This document shows, in pieces, positions 50,487-58,629 of a DNA stretch of 64,000 nt (the stretch's first letter is position 1; each line of letters starts with the position of its first letter). Below the pieces are notes generated by a model. The model did not search any database, was not told the DNA's origin, and was given only the letters and a program-made list of their open reading frames with translations. The position numbers were made by a program, and so were the translations under genes. Source of the DNA: an uncultured Prevotellaceae bacterium (lineage in GTDB: Bacteria; Bacteroidota; Bacteroidia; Bacteroidales; Bacteroidaceae); the NCBI GenBank assembly GCA_902779455.1, contig CACZBS010000005.1:62001-126000 (forward strand), in the 5' to 3' direction.

Positions 50487-50510
50487 ATCTCGTGTTTGAG
50501 CAAAATCGGT

Positions 50511-50650
50511 TGCAAAGGTGGTAATTTTTTCTCTAATCGCAGTGTTCTTTTTAGCGCAAATAGTTATCAAAAAGGCTGCATATTATCAAAAAGGACATAA
50601 AAATATTCTATTTAACCATTGTTATCTCGCAAATTATTATCACCTTTGCA
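50511..50650. promoter_or_regulatory. Inverted promoter-like sites in the efflux/AraC divergent region
   Basis: TGCAAAGGTGGTAATTT (50511-50527) is mirrored by AAATTATTATCACCTTTGCA (50631-50650). Each contains CCTTTG facing its own gene, about 25 nt from each ATG, so they may be the two -7 regions or a shared regulator site. Confidence 0.6.
50564..50594. promoter_or_regulatory. Candidate AraC-family operator: direct repeat of TTATCAAAAAGG
   Basis: Two exact copies of the 12-mer at 50564-50575 and 50583-50594, 19 bp from start to start (about two helical turns), midway between the regulator and the efflux operon. Direct repeats with this spacing are typical of AraC-family operators. Confidence 0.7.
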
Positions 50651-50674
50651 GCATAAAAACGATAATTTTAGACA

Positions 50675-51556
50675 ATGAAAGCTGAAGATATCACCCTCAG
50701 ACAGCTGGCCGAGAGCCAAGACGTGTCGGTCGGCTATTCCGACGATGATATTGTCATTATCGACAATGTCAAGACGCTCGTGGAGCCTACGCTTGCCCAT
50801 CTGAAGATGAACTTGCTGGTCATCTGCATGGCTGGCAAGGCGCAGGGGACGGTCAACGGGCAGATCTGTGTCATGGAGAGGGGCAATGTGTTCATCTGTC
50901 CGCCCAATGTCACCTTCTCGGATTTCATGATGAGCACCGACTTCGAGTTTAAGGCCATGTTCTTCACCTCGCACATCCTGCAGACCTTCCTGCGCGAGAA
51001 GATCAGCATCTGGAATGAAGTGATGTACGTCCACCGCAAGCACATCGTGACGATGAGCGACCACGATGCCGTCTACTTCAGCCATTTCTATGACCTCCTG
51101 CGGGTGTGCATCAACGACGACGTGCAGGTGCCCTTCCACACGGAGGTCATCCAGTCGTTGCTTCGCGCCGCCTTCGTCGCCCTGTGCGGGCGGATGAAGC
51201 AGATGCTGGCCGACCGCCCCGACCAGCCCCAGATGCGTCAGGCCGGCAACCTTTTCCAGCGCTTCCTTTTCCTCCTGGAGAAGGCACCGGTGAAGCATCG
51301 CAGCGTCGAGTCGTTTGCGGCAGAGCTCTGCATCACGCCCAAGTATCTCTCGGCGGTCTGCAAGAAGCAGTCGGGCAAGACGGCCAACGAGTGGATCACG
51401 CAGCAGGTGCTGGCCGACATCCGCTATTACCTGAAGCATACCGACCTGAGCATCAAGCAGATCTGTGTGCGGCTGGGATTCCCCAACCCGTCTTTCTTTG
51501 GTAAGTATGTTAAGGAGCATTTCGGCATGACGCCGACGCAGCTCCGCAATAGTTAA
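50675..51556 (+). CDS. AraC family transcriptional regulator
   Basis: 293 residues. N-terminal cupin-like sensor (about 35-120: LLVICMAGKAQGTVNGQICVMERGNVFICPP) and C-terminal HTH pair at about 215-290 (VESFAAELCITPKYLSAVCKKQSGKTANEWI; IKQICVRLGFPNPSFFGKYVKEHFGMTP). It is divergent from the adaptor-pump-TolC operon with an obvious pair of direct repeats between them, so it most likely controls that operon and itself. Effector unknown. Confidence 0.92.
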   Translation: MKAEDITLRQLAESQDVSVGYSDDDIVIIDNVKTLVEPTLAHLKMNLLVICMAGKAQGTVNGQICVMERGNVFICPPNVTFSDFMMSTDFEFKAMFFTSHILQTFLREKISIWNEVMYVHRKHIVTMSDHDAVYFSHFYDLLRVCINDDVQVPFHTEVIQSLLRAAFVALCGRMKQMLADRPDQPQMRQAGNLFQRFLFLLEKAPVKHRSVESFAAELCITPKYLSAVCKKQSGKTANEWITQQVLADIRYYLKHTDLSIKQICVRLGFPNPSFFGKYVKEHFGMTPTQLRNS

Positions 51557-51559
51557 CAG

Positions 51560-51614
51560 TGTGTGTTGCGATTCCGTCGCAACAATAAAGTGTGTGTTGC
51601 GATTCCGTCGCAAT
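51560..51614. repeat. Tandem hairpin repeat before dgt
   Basis: Two copies of GTGTGTTGCGATTCCGTCGC (starting near 51562 and 51593, 31 nt apart), each containing the hairpin TTGCGA-TTCCG-TCGCAA type. They lie in the 70-bp gap between the AraC stop and the dgt ATG, so they would be in the dgt leader. Confidence 0.85.
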
Positions 51615-51626
51615 AATAAAAACTCT

Positions 51627-52952
51627 ATGAACTGGAAACAACTCATCTCCAATTGCCGGCTCGGACAGGAGCACCGCCACCCCGAGCGCCATGACGATCG
51701 TACGGAGTTCAAGCGCGACTACGACCGGCTCATCTTCTCGGCCCCGTTCCGCCGGCTGCAGAACAAGACACAGGTGTTCCCCCTGCCGGGTAGCGTCTTT
51801 GTCCACAACCGACTGACACATTCCCTCGAGGTGGCCTCCGTAGGCATGTCGCTCGGCAACGACGTTTTTCGCATCCTGTCTTCAAAAAACGGCGGTTTCA
51901 TCGATACGCTCGCCTCTGAGATGGGGCAGATCGTGGCCACGGCCTGTCTGGCTCACGACATGGGCAATCCGCCCTTCGGCCACTCCGGCGAGAAGGCCAT
52001 CCAGACCTTCTTCACCGAGGGCAAGGGCCGCCATCTGCAGGATATGGTCACTCCAGACTTCTGGGCCGACATCACCCACTTCGACGGCAATGCCAATGCC
52101 TTCCGACTGCTCACGCATAGTTTCAAGGGCCGTCGGCAGGGTGGCTTCGCGATGACCTACTCGACGCTGGCCTCGATTGTGAAGTATCCCTTCCCTTCCA
52201 CGCAATGCGGCAAGAAGAACAAGTTCGGGTTCTTTGCTTCCGAGCGACCCGCCTATGAGGCACTCGTCGACAAGCTTGGCATCCCTCAGACGGCTCCCGA
52301 CCGATGGGCCCGCTATCCGCTGGTCTACCTCGTCGAGGCGGCCGACGACATCTGCTATGAGATCATGGACCTCGAAGATGCCTACAAACTGAAGATCCTT
52401 ACGTTCGACGAGACGCGCCGACTGATGCTCGACTTCTTCGATGAAACCGACCAGAATCGCATCCTCGACCGTATCTCAGACGAAGAGGTGAGCGACCCCA
52501 ACGAGAAGATCCAGTACCTGCGGGCCTGCGTCATCAACAAACTCGAGCATGAGTGTGTCGACGTCTTTGTCAGCCACGAGGAAGAGATTCTTGCAGGCGC
52601 CTTCAGCGGCTCGCTCATCGATCATATCAGTCCCGTGCCCTGTCAGGCCTATCAGCGCTGTGCCGAGCTGTCGCGTCAGCGCATCTATAAGAGCCGCCCT
52701 GTCCTCGACGTCGAGCTGTCCGGTTATCGCATCATGGCCACCCTCATGGAGCTCATGGTCGAGGCTGCCGAGCATCCTGACCGCTACTACTCGCAGCAGC
52801 TCATCGGTCGCGTCTCCTCGCAGTACGACATCGACAGCCCCGACCTCGAGACGCGCCTCATGGCCGTCGTCGACTACATCAGCGGCATGACCGACGTCTA
52901 TGCCCTCGATGTCTATCAGAAGATATGCGGCATCTCGCTGCCGATCGTCTAA
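51627..52952 (+). CDS. dgt: dGTP triphosphohydrolase
   Basis: 441 residues from ATG 51627 (MNWKQLISNCRLG), the family start; an earlier in-frame start would only translate the hairpin repeats. HD-domain motifs: FRRLQNKTQVF (39-52), HNRLTHSLEVASVG with the first His, and CLAHDMGNPPFGHSGE with the HD pair (about 110-125). A later conserved Asp is in LVEAADDICYEIMDLEDA. It cleaves dGTP to deoxyguanosine and triphosphate, shaping dNTP pools. It follows the AraC gene in the same direction but is probably separate in function. Confidence 0.94.
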   Translation: MNWKQLISNCRLGQEHRHPERHDDRTEFKRDYDRLIFSAPFRRLQNKTQVFPLPGSVFVHNRLTHSLEVASVGMSLGNDVFRILSSKNGGFIDTLASEMGQIVATACLAHDMGNPPFGHSGEKAIQTFFTEGKGRHLQDMVTPDFWADITHFDGNANAFRLLTHSFKGRRQGGFAMTYSTLASIVKYPFPSTQCGKKNKFGFFASERPAYEALVDKLGIPQTAPDRWARYPLVYLVEAADDICYEIMDLEDAYKLKILTFDETRRLMLDFFDETDQNRILDRISDEEVSDPNEKIQYLRACVINKLEHECVDVFVSHEEEILAGAFSGSLIDHISPVPCQAYQRCAELSRQRIYKSRPVLDVELSGYRIMATLMELMVEAAEHPDRYYSQQLIGRVSSQYDIDSPDLETRLMAVVDYISGMTDVYALDVYQKICGISLPIV

Positions 52953-52965
52953 GTGTGATTTCGTT

Positions 52966-55200
52966 TTACCATTCAGCCTTCAGACGGTGGAGCATCGTGG
53001 TGCTCTCGCCGCAACTGCCCGTGTGCTGGATGTGAATGCCGCCGAAGCGGTTCTTCCTGACCTTGGCCGACAGGTGCACCTCGTGGGGCAGCGGGCTGCC
53101 GGCGGGGCGGGGCGTCGCGGTCGTGACGTCGGCCGTCAGGCGGCCCTTGCTGTAATGGAGAAGGATGGTGCAGCCCGTGCGGTAGCAGGTGGCGGAGATG
53201 GGTTCGGTCAGCGGTCGCACCTCGCCATTATTGTATTCCACGAGCAGGAAGTCGACGGCCTTGGCATGCTTCGTCGTGCGGATGATGCGCAGGCCGTAGC
53301 CCGAGAGCGAGCGCGTGTCGAACTTCAGGCAGACGTCCATGTATTGACCTGTAGCGGAGCCGAAGCCCTGTCCGGCCGTCTTGGTCGGGTCGACGTCGAG
53401 CTGCAGCGACATGTCGCCGTAGGAGCGACGGACGGGCGTGTACATCAGCCGGGCGCCACGCTGAGCCTGCACCAAGCCCTTGCCGACGGCCCCGTTGAAT
53501 CCCTCGGCGTAGGCCCACATGTCGCGCTTCGGGTCGAATGTCCATGCATAAGCCTTGGTGTCCTCCGGTTTATAACCGTCGACGGTCCAGTAGCCCTCCT
53601 TGACGAGGGGTTGCCACTGGCAGGGGAAGTCGTGGAAGTCTGTTAAATAATTAACTAATAATTTACTTCTTTCCACAGAAATCGACGATTCCATCGGAGT
53701 GGTGTCGGCGCCAATCGCGCTGCGCTGCGTTTTCGGCATGATTGTTGCTGTCAGCCGACACCCCTCGTCGGCCTCGCTCAGTCGGTAGGTCAGTTGCGGG
53801 GCGTCATGAGAGGTGCTGACGACGATGCCGTCGCGCAGCCAGTTGACGACCGACTCGTCCCGCAGTCCCTCGCGCAACGACAGCTCATAGTCGAGCCGGG
53901 CCGTGTCGCCCTCGACGATGATGCTTGGCTGGCGAAGGAATCGGGGCGGCAGCAGCGGGGTGGGGTGCAGGCGGACGTGGCAGGCCGCCTCGCGTCCGTC
54001 TTCTGTTTTAGCCAAGACGCAAAAATCAGCGGTTTCATCGGTGTCGTTGTTCAGCCATACATCAGCTTCTCCGTCAGCCTGCGGCGACAGCAGGGCGCGG
54101 TCCTCGAAACCTTTCTCAACGACCCATTCGGCCGGCTCGCTGCTCGTCAGGGTGAACACCGAGGGCGACGTCACCTCCACTTCGTGCTTCGACAGACCCA
54201 GATAGGGCGTCCTGTCGCCGATGGAATCGAGCAAAATCGTGTTCTCGGGCTGTCGGTTGCCGATGACGTAGGGTTCGCCGTTGAGCGTAAAACCGCTCTG
54301 ATAGCAGCGCAGCCACCGCTGTGGATAGGCCGTCCATCCGACGTAGCTGTCCTGCGGGGCATGGTAACGGCAGTTGACCACCGTGACCGGTCCCCCCTGC
54401 TTGCAGAAGAAGGTCTCGCGATTGGCGCTGCGGACGTAGAAGTCGCAGTCCTCGAAGCGCGGTCCGCTGCCGAAGGTGCTCCACAGCGGCTTGGCGCCGT
54501 AGAGGTCGAAGTCGCAGTGGCGATAGACCGCGTTGCCACCGTTCAGGGCGTCGTCGGTGCACTCAAAGTGACACCGTTCGTAGAGACTTTCGCGGGCACC
54601 GTTGAGTGGGTTCAGGTTGAGCCGGCTGACGAAGCGCACGTTGCGGGCCGTCAGTCGCCTGCCGTGGACATAGCCGACGTGGGCCTGCGTGATGGCGTCG
54701 CTGCGGCGCTTGACCGACAGCTCCGGACGTAGCCGATAGTCAAGGTCGACGTTGCAATAGTTGCCCATCGTCAGGTTCTCCACGTGGAGCTCGTCGACGT
54801 GGAAGTCGAACATGGTGAAGTTGCCGATGGCCCCCTGCGTCTGTCCGCGCTTCGAGGCGAAGACGACGTCGCGGGCGTCCTCGCAAAGTCCGATGAAATC
54901 GAGCTTTTTTGCACTTATGACCATCCCGAACGGCTCGCGCCCGTCTTTCCCGACAGCCACCTCCGGCACGTCAGGATCGTCGGCCCAGTAGACCCAGGGC
55001 CGCACGTAGATGGTGGCCGTGTCGCCGATGGCCGCGATGGCCTCCTGCAGCGAGTTGAACACGTGGGGTCTGGCGGCCGCCTCACTGTCCGTGAGCGATC
55101 CGTCGAGCAGGAGGTGGCGGCTGTCGAGCGAGGGCATCGTCTGGGCATGCGCCGTGAGTCCCAGAAGGAGAAAGAGGATAGTCAGGTCAAGTCTTGTCAT
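52966..55200 (-). CDS. Secreted parallel beta-helix protein (pectinesterase-like fold)
   Basis: 744 residues, signal peptide MTRLDLTILFLLLGLTAHAQ. Residues about 45-320 read as a right-handed beta-helix of the pectinesterase/pectate lyase type (FNSLQEAIAAIGDTATIYVRPWVYW, KKLDFIGLCEDARDVVFASKR, repeated NVRFVSRLNL, CHFECTDDAL, CDFDLYGAKP rungs). Catalytic residues of pectinesterases (paired Asp and Arg/Trp) are not clear, so the activity is open. A Ig-like segment at about 395-500 and a C-terminal jellyroll (about 560-740) follow. No C-terminal tag. It may act on pectin or another polysaccharide. Its 3' end is convergent with dgt, 13 bp away. Confidence 0.75.
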   Translation of the reverse strand: MTRLDLTILFLLLGLTAHAQTMPSLDSRHLLLDGSLTDSEAAARPHVFNSLQEAIAAIGDTATIYVRPWVYWADDPDVPEVAVGKDGREPFGMVISAKKLDFIGLCEDARDVVFASKRGQTQGAIGNFTMFDFHVDELHVENLTMGNYCNVDLDYRLRPELSVKRRSDAITQAHVGYVHGRRLTARNVRFVSRLNLNPLNGARESLYERCHFECTDDALNGGNAVYRHCDFDLYGAKPLWSTFGSGPRFEDCDFYVRSANRETFFCKQGGPVTVVNCRYHAPQDSYVGWTAYPQRWLRCYQSGFTLNGEPYVIGNRQPENTILLDSIGDRTPYLGLSKHEVEVTSPSVFTLTSSEPAEWVVEKGFEDRALLSPQADGEADVWLNNDTDETADFCVLAKTEDGREAACHVRLHPTPLLPPRFLRQPSIIVEGDTARLDYELSLREGLRDESVVNWLRDGIVVSTSHDAPQLTYRLSEADEGCRLTATIMPKTQRSAIGADTTPMESSISVERSKLLVNYLTDFHDFPCQWQPLVKEGYWTVDGYKPEDTKAYAWTFDPKRDMWAYAEGFNGAVGKGLVQAQRGARLMYTPVRRSYGDMSLQLDVDPTKTAGQGFGSATGQYMDVCLKFDTRSLSGYGLRIIRTTKHAKAVDFLLVEYNNGEVRPLTEPISATCYRTGCTILLHYSKGRLTADVTTATPRPAGSPLPHEVHLSAKVRKNRFGGIHIQHTGSCGESTTMLHRLKAEW

Positions 55201-55239
55201 ACGACTTCTATATAACTAATAGTTATTACGCCGCTTTGT

Positions 55240-55309
55240 AGTAGGAGGCGACGTGTCTCACGTCGCATCAATCTTCTGGATTGCGACGTGAGACACGTCG
55301 CCTCCTACT
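55240..55309. repeat. Perfect 28-bp inverted repeat
   Basis: 55240-55267 (AGTAGGAGGCGACGTGTCTC...) and 55282-55309 are exact reverse complements with a 14-nt loop. It lies between two divergent genes, so it is not an ordinary terminator. Confidence 0.95.
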
Positions 55310-55376
55310 TGTGCGCTGCAAAGTTACGAAAAAGTTCGCATAATGTCTTGATTTCCGACGTTTTTTATCCTAGTTA

Positions 55377-55408
55377 TTTGGCGTATTGGCAGATTCTTCG
55401 TATCTTTG
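55377..55408 (+). promoter_or_regulatory. Promoter of the interrupted gene
   Basis: TTTG (55377-55380), 20-nt spacer, TATCTTTG (55401-55408): full Bacteroidetes consensus, 25 nt before the ATG at 55434. Confidence 0.85.
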
Positions 55409-55433
55409 ATGAGCATAATCTAAGGTATTGAAA

Positions 55434-56033
55434 ATGAAAAAGAGAATGAAACTACTCGTCGAAGTCCTGCTGCTGACTATGAACTGTCTGGCGCAAAGCA
55501 CTCTGACGGGCCGTGTCTATCACAATCCGAACATTATGAAGGACATGCTCAGACAGGAGGTGAAGGACTTTGACAAAAAGATGGATGAAAGCTTGTCCGA
55601 GGCCAAGAAGAAGGCCATTGAAAAGTTTGAGAAGGAGAAGGGCCGTAAGCCCAATGTCCAGGAGCTGGCCGATATCGACAAGTCCGTGAACGAGGCACTT
55701 GCACAGGCCAACGCGATGATGGACAATGCGATGAAGACTGCCGTGACGGTAGAGTTCACCGATGCCACTCATCTGATGGTGAAGATGGACATGTCGGTCG
55801 ATGACGCCATCCTGAAGGCTGCCGGCGTGTCATGGCTGAAACGCAAGGCCATCAAGGCCGCCCTGGCCCTTGCTCCCAAGTCGTAGAAGGGCACCTACGT
55901 CGTCAAGGGCAACCAGATTTTTATTGACGACGGAAGTGCCGATAAGGACATGATGACCGTCAGTGCCGACGGCAAATATCTGTATGGCAAGATGGACAAG
56001 AAGACCAAGTTCACCCTGACGCGTTCGAAATAA
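55434..56033 (+). pseudogene. Exported alpha/beta protein gene interrupted by an in-frame UAG
   Basis: From ATG 55434 the frame gives a signal peptide (MKKRMKLLVEVLLLTMNCLAQ), a charged helical part (KKMDESLSEAKKKAIEKFEKE) and a strand region (AVTVEFTDATHLMVKMDM), then TAG at codon 151 (55884-55886). The same frame continues for 48 sense codons with protein-like sequence (KGTYVVKGNQIFIDDGSAD...GKMDKKTKFTLTRSK) to TAA at 56031. The tail pattern FTLTRSK is the usual end of small Bacteroidetes lipocalin-like secreted proteins, so the part after TAG belongs to the protein. Most likely a recent nonsense mutation; readthrough or a sequence error cannot be excluded. Promoter intact. No named family assigned with confidence. 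Confidence 0.75.
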
Positions 56034-56096
56034 GTAAATAAGGGGCAGTAGCATGTCGATGCTATTGCCCCTTAATGTGTCGTTCAGCCTCGCCCC

Positions 56097-57089
56097 TCAA
56101 TAGTTGGTGCGATAGATGACCTTGCCGGCTCCGCTGGTGATCTTGAGGGCCTCGGGATGCTCGTGGATGAAGGAGTCGATGTGTCGCTGGCGCTTCTCCT
56201 CGAGGATCTCGTCGACGGCGATGAGGATGCCCGTCTCCTCGACGTCGCCGAAGCCGTAGTTGATGGCCGTGCCGAAGAGTCGCATGGTGGGCGACAGACT
56301 CATGTAGGCGTTGACCAGCGGCGGGATGTTGTAGCCCAGTGCGCGCACCTCGCGGTTGAGGATGCGATAGTCGTCCTTGAAGTTTCCGCCGGTGAAGATG
56401 GCCTCCATTTCCTCGGTTGTAGCTTCAATTTTCAGCGGTTTCATCGGAATGACGAGCCCGTCCTTGTCAGCAAAATACTTGTTGAGGAAGTAGAGGATCA
56501 TGTCGCGTCCCTTGCGGATGTAGGAGGGATACATGGTCATCTTGCCGAAGTAATACTTCACGTCGGGCATGACGACGGTCAGTGCGCCAAGTCCGTCCCA
56601 TAGGTTGTCGAGAGCGAAGAGGCTCTTGGCCCCCATGCGGCTCGACTGGTAGGGCAGCGAGACAAAGGATCGGCCGAGCTCGACGGTGTAAGGCATGTAG
56701 TCGCGGAGGAATCGCTCGCTGAAATGGAACATGTGGCTGGTGGCCAGGACGGGCTGTCCGTCGGGTCCGATGTCCCATTTTGTGCCCTCCAGGTAGCGGT
56801 AGCCGCCGATGATCTCCTCGGCCTCGGGATTCCATACGATGAGCTGCTTGTAGCAGTTGTCGCAGGTGTCGAACTCGTCGATGTCGGTCTCCTTGCCCGT
56901 CCCTCCGCCAGCCTCACGGAAGGCAATCTCGCGCAGTCGTCCTATCTCCAGCATCACGTTGGGGGCATTGTGGGCTGTCACGATGTAGATCTCGTTGTTA
57001 CTCTTGTTGGTCATGCGGAGCTGTCGGTCGGACGTCAGTTCGGCTTTCAGCTTTTCTTTCGCAATGGGCTGGATGATAGGCTGTTCCAT
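56097..57089 (-). CDS. glsB: N-acyltransferase of the GNAT/OlsB type (glycine lipid synthesis, GlsB-like)
   Basis: 330 residues. The pattern ARCD-like start (LEIGRLREIAFREAGGGTGKETDIDEFD) and GGYRYLEGTKW, FLRDYMPYTVELGRSFVSLPYQ matches the OlsB/hemolysin-like N-acyltransferases that transfer an acyl-ACP chain to an amino acid. In Bacteroides, GlsB with the adjacent GlsA makes N-acyl glycine lipids. The gene abuts the end of the acyltransferase gene upstream (stop and start adjacent), the same order as in Bacteroides. The symbol rests on this homology and neighbourhood. Predicted inner-membrane associated, no TM. Confidence 0.82.
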   Translation of the reverse strand: MEQPIIQPIAKEKLKAELTSDRQLRMTNKSNNEIYIVTAHNAPNVMLEIGRLREIAFREAGGGTGKETDIDEFDTCDNCYKQLIVWNPEAEEIIGGYRYLEGTKWDIGPDGQPVLATSHMFHFSERFLRDYMPYTVELGRSFVSLPYQSSRMGAKSLFALDNLWDGLGALTVVMPDVKYYFGKMTMYPSYIRKGRDMILYFLNKYFADKDGLVIPMKPLKIEATTEEMEAIFTGGNFKDDYRILNREVRALGYNIPPLVNAYMSLSPTMRLFGTAINYGFGDVEETGILIAVDEILEEKRQRHIDSFIHEHPEALKITSGAGKVIYRTNY

Positions 57090-57920
57090 TTATTTCAGTT
57101 TGTAGACTTGTTCTTTGACGACTTCGGCCCATTCTGCCGGTGTCTTCGACTTGTCGAAGGTCTGCCAGGGTATGGGGCGTCCGATGGTGATGTGGAAGGT
57201 CTGGCCAGTGTTCTTGAACATCTCGTCGGCCAGGAAGAGCATGGCCACGTTGACCTTCTTGATATACTTGTCGCTGAAGTTCGACAGATGGTAGAAGAAG
57301 TTGCTGTTGTGGCCGTCGAAGTGGATGGGCACGACGTCGCGGTGGGTCTCGACGCTCTTGCTGACGAAGGTCTTTTTCCACGTGAGGTCGCGAATGACGC
57401 CGTCGCGTCGGCGCGAGCACAGGCCCGCGGGGAACATCAGGATGTGGGTGTCGCCCTGGAATCCGGCCTCGACGATGGCGGGGAACGAGCGGCTCTGCTT
57501 GCCCGTCTTGTTGATGGGGATGCAGAGCGGAGCCAGTCCGGGCAGGTTCATCAACAGGTCGTTGACCAGATAGCGGAAGCGGTCGTCGTACTGCTGTCCG
57601 AGCACCGATCCGAGGGCCACGCCGTCGATGCCGCCCAGAGGGTGGTTGGAAACGAAGGTGTAGAGCCGTCCGTCGTCCTTCGGTGGCAGGTTCTCGGCGC
57701 CGCTGATCTCAATCTTCACCTTCAGGAAGTCGAGACACGCCAAGAGCCAGGGCGTTCCCGTGAGGTCGCGTGCCTGCCAGAGGAAATCGTTCACCTGGTC
57801 TTCGTGGGCGATGCGCTTGAGCCAGTTGACGGCGAAGCCCGGCACCCATCGTGCCTTCGGGCCCATCTTCGAGCGCAACACCTTTTCGATGTCGACAGTC
57901 TTTTCCGTAATTGCTTCCAT
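57090..57920 (-). CDS. glsA: O-acyltransferase of the PlsC superfamily (GlsA-like)
   Basis: 276 residues. The acyltransferase active site reads SNHPLGGIDG (about 89-98), in which His and Asp are separated by five residues, a variant of the HX4D motif typical for this Bacteroidetes group. The FPAGLCSRRRDG segment (about 157-168) is the second conserved block (FPEG-like). It adds the second, ester-linked chain in glycine lipid formation if the GlsA assignment holds. Followed immediately by glsB, probably translationally coupled. Confidence 0.82.
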   Translation of the reverse strand: MEAITEKTVDIEKVLRSKMGPKARWVPGFAVNWLKRIAHEDQVNDFLWQARDLTGTPWLLACLDFLKVKIEISGAENLPPKDDGRLYTFVSNHPLGGIDGVALGSVLGQQYDDRFRYLVNDLLMNLPGLAPLCIPINKTGKQSRSFPAIVEAGFQGDTHILMFPAGLCSRRRDGVIRDLTWKKTFVSKSVETHRDVVPIHFDGHNSNFFYHLSNFSDKYIKKVNVAMLFLADEMFKNTGQTFHITIGRPIPWQTFDKSKTPAEWAEVVKEQVYKLK

Positions 57921-58140
57921 TGTTTGTTTTTGGCGTTACAAGATGCAAAGTTACTATAAATCTTTTAGTTTTAGCAAATTTTTCCACGAAAGTCTTCTTT
58001 TTTATATTATTTTGACGTTTCCAGACGCCATTTTCTTATACTATCGTAGTTTTTAGGGACTGAAACTAACGTTTTCGGGCGATTCCAGCCCGGCCGCTCC
58101 GGCCCCAAGTCGAGCAGGGGATTAAAATCCGCCTGATGAT

Positions 58141-58333
58141 TGCGAATTTATTTTACATATTACGAATCTGTCCATGAGAAGTGCCGCTTTTCGACCCGAA
58201 AAGGACCGCTTCTTGACTCGAAAAGCTGCCCTTCTCTCATCGAAAAGCACCGCTTCTTTTTGCTGTAATTTCTATATACTTGATAATCAATCGTTTGCGA
58301 TTATTCAATGATAAACTGCGAATTTATTTTACA
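58141..58333. repeat. 17-bp direct repeat flanking a hairpin array in the 709-bp gap before mraZ
   Basis: TGCGAATTTATTTTACA occurs at 58141-58157 and 58317-58333. Between them (58178-58258) is a run of GCCGCTTTTCGA / CGAAAAGCACCGCTTC units, related to the arms of the GTAATATA palindromes but without their centre. The rest of 57921-58540 contains no gene I can support. Confidence 0.8.
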
Positions 58334-58540
58334 AACCAAGCGCTAAAATGACTGATTTTTGCACATTCCGCCTCTGCTGTGCAACGCTGGCGGAAATCTG
58401 CCCTCGGTCATCACCCCGCAGATGCATCACCGGAGCGGCCTTCGACCGTCCGAGTTGACAAAAGATGACTGCACAAAACTAACATTTTGTGTAAAAACGA
58501 GCCTTGCTTTGTTCGAAAATCAAAAAAAATGGGGGGCGGA

Positions 58541-58580
58541 GTGAAAAAATGTGGGGAAAAGTGGAGGATTGTGGGGGAAT
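58541..58580 (+). promoter_or_regulatory. Candidate MraZ boxes (four 10-nt repeats)
   Basis: Exact 10-nt register: GTGAAAAAAT, GTGGGGAAAA, GTGGAGGATT, GTGGGGGAAT at 58541, 58551, 58561 and 58571. MraZ proteins bind arrays of TGGG/GTGG boxes about 10 bp apart upstream of mraZ and repress the operon. The array abuts the -7 promoter box, fitting autoregulation. Confidence 0.82.
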
Positions 58581-58585
58581 TTTAT

Positions 58586-58593
58586 TACTTTTG
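58586..58593 (+). promoter_or_regulatory. -7 promoter element of the dcw cluster
   Basis: TACTTTTG, 36 nt before the mraZ ATG and directly after the MraZ box array. A standard -33 element is replaced by the boxes. Confidence 0.6.
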
Positions 58594-58629
58594 CAACCAA
58601 ATCCCACAAATTAAAAAAAGAGAACTCAA

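Noticed and set aside
50675..52952. Treating the AraC gene and dgt as one functional operon
   Set aside because: Same direction and close, but hairpin repeats separate them and the functions are unrelated; the regulator's natural partner is the divergent efflux operon.
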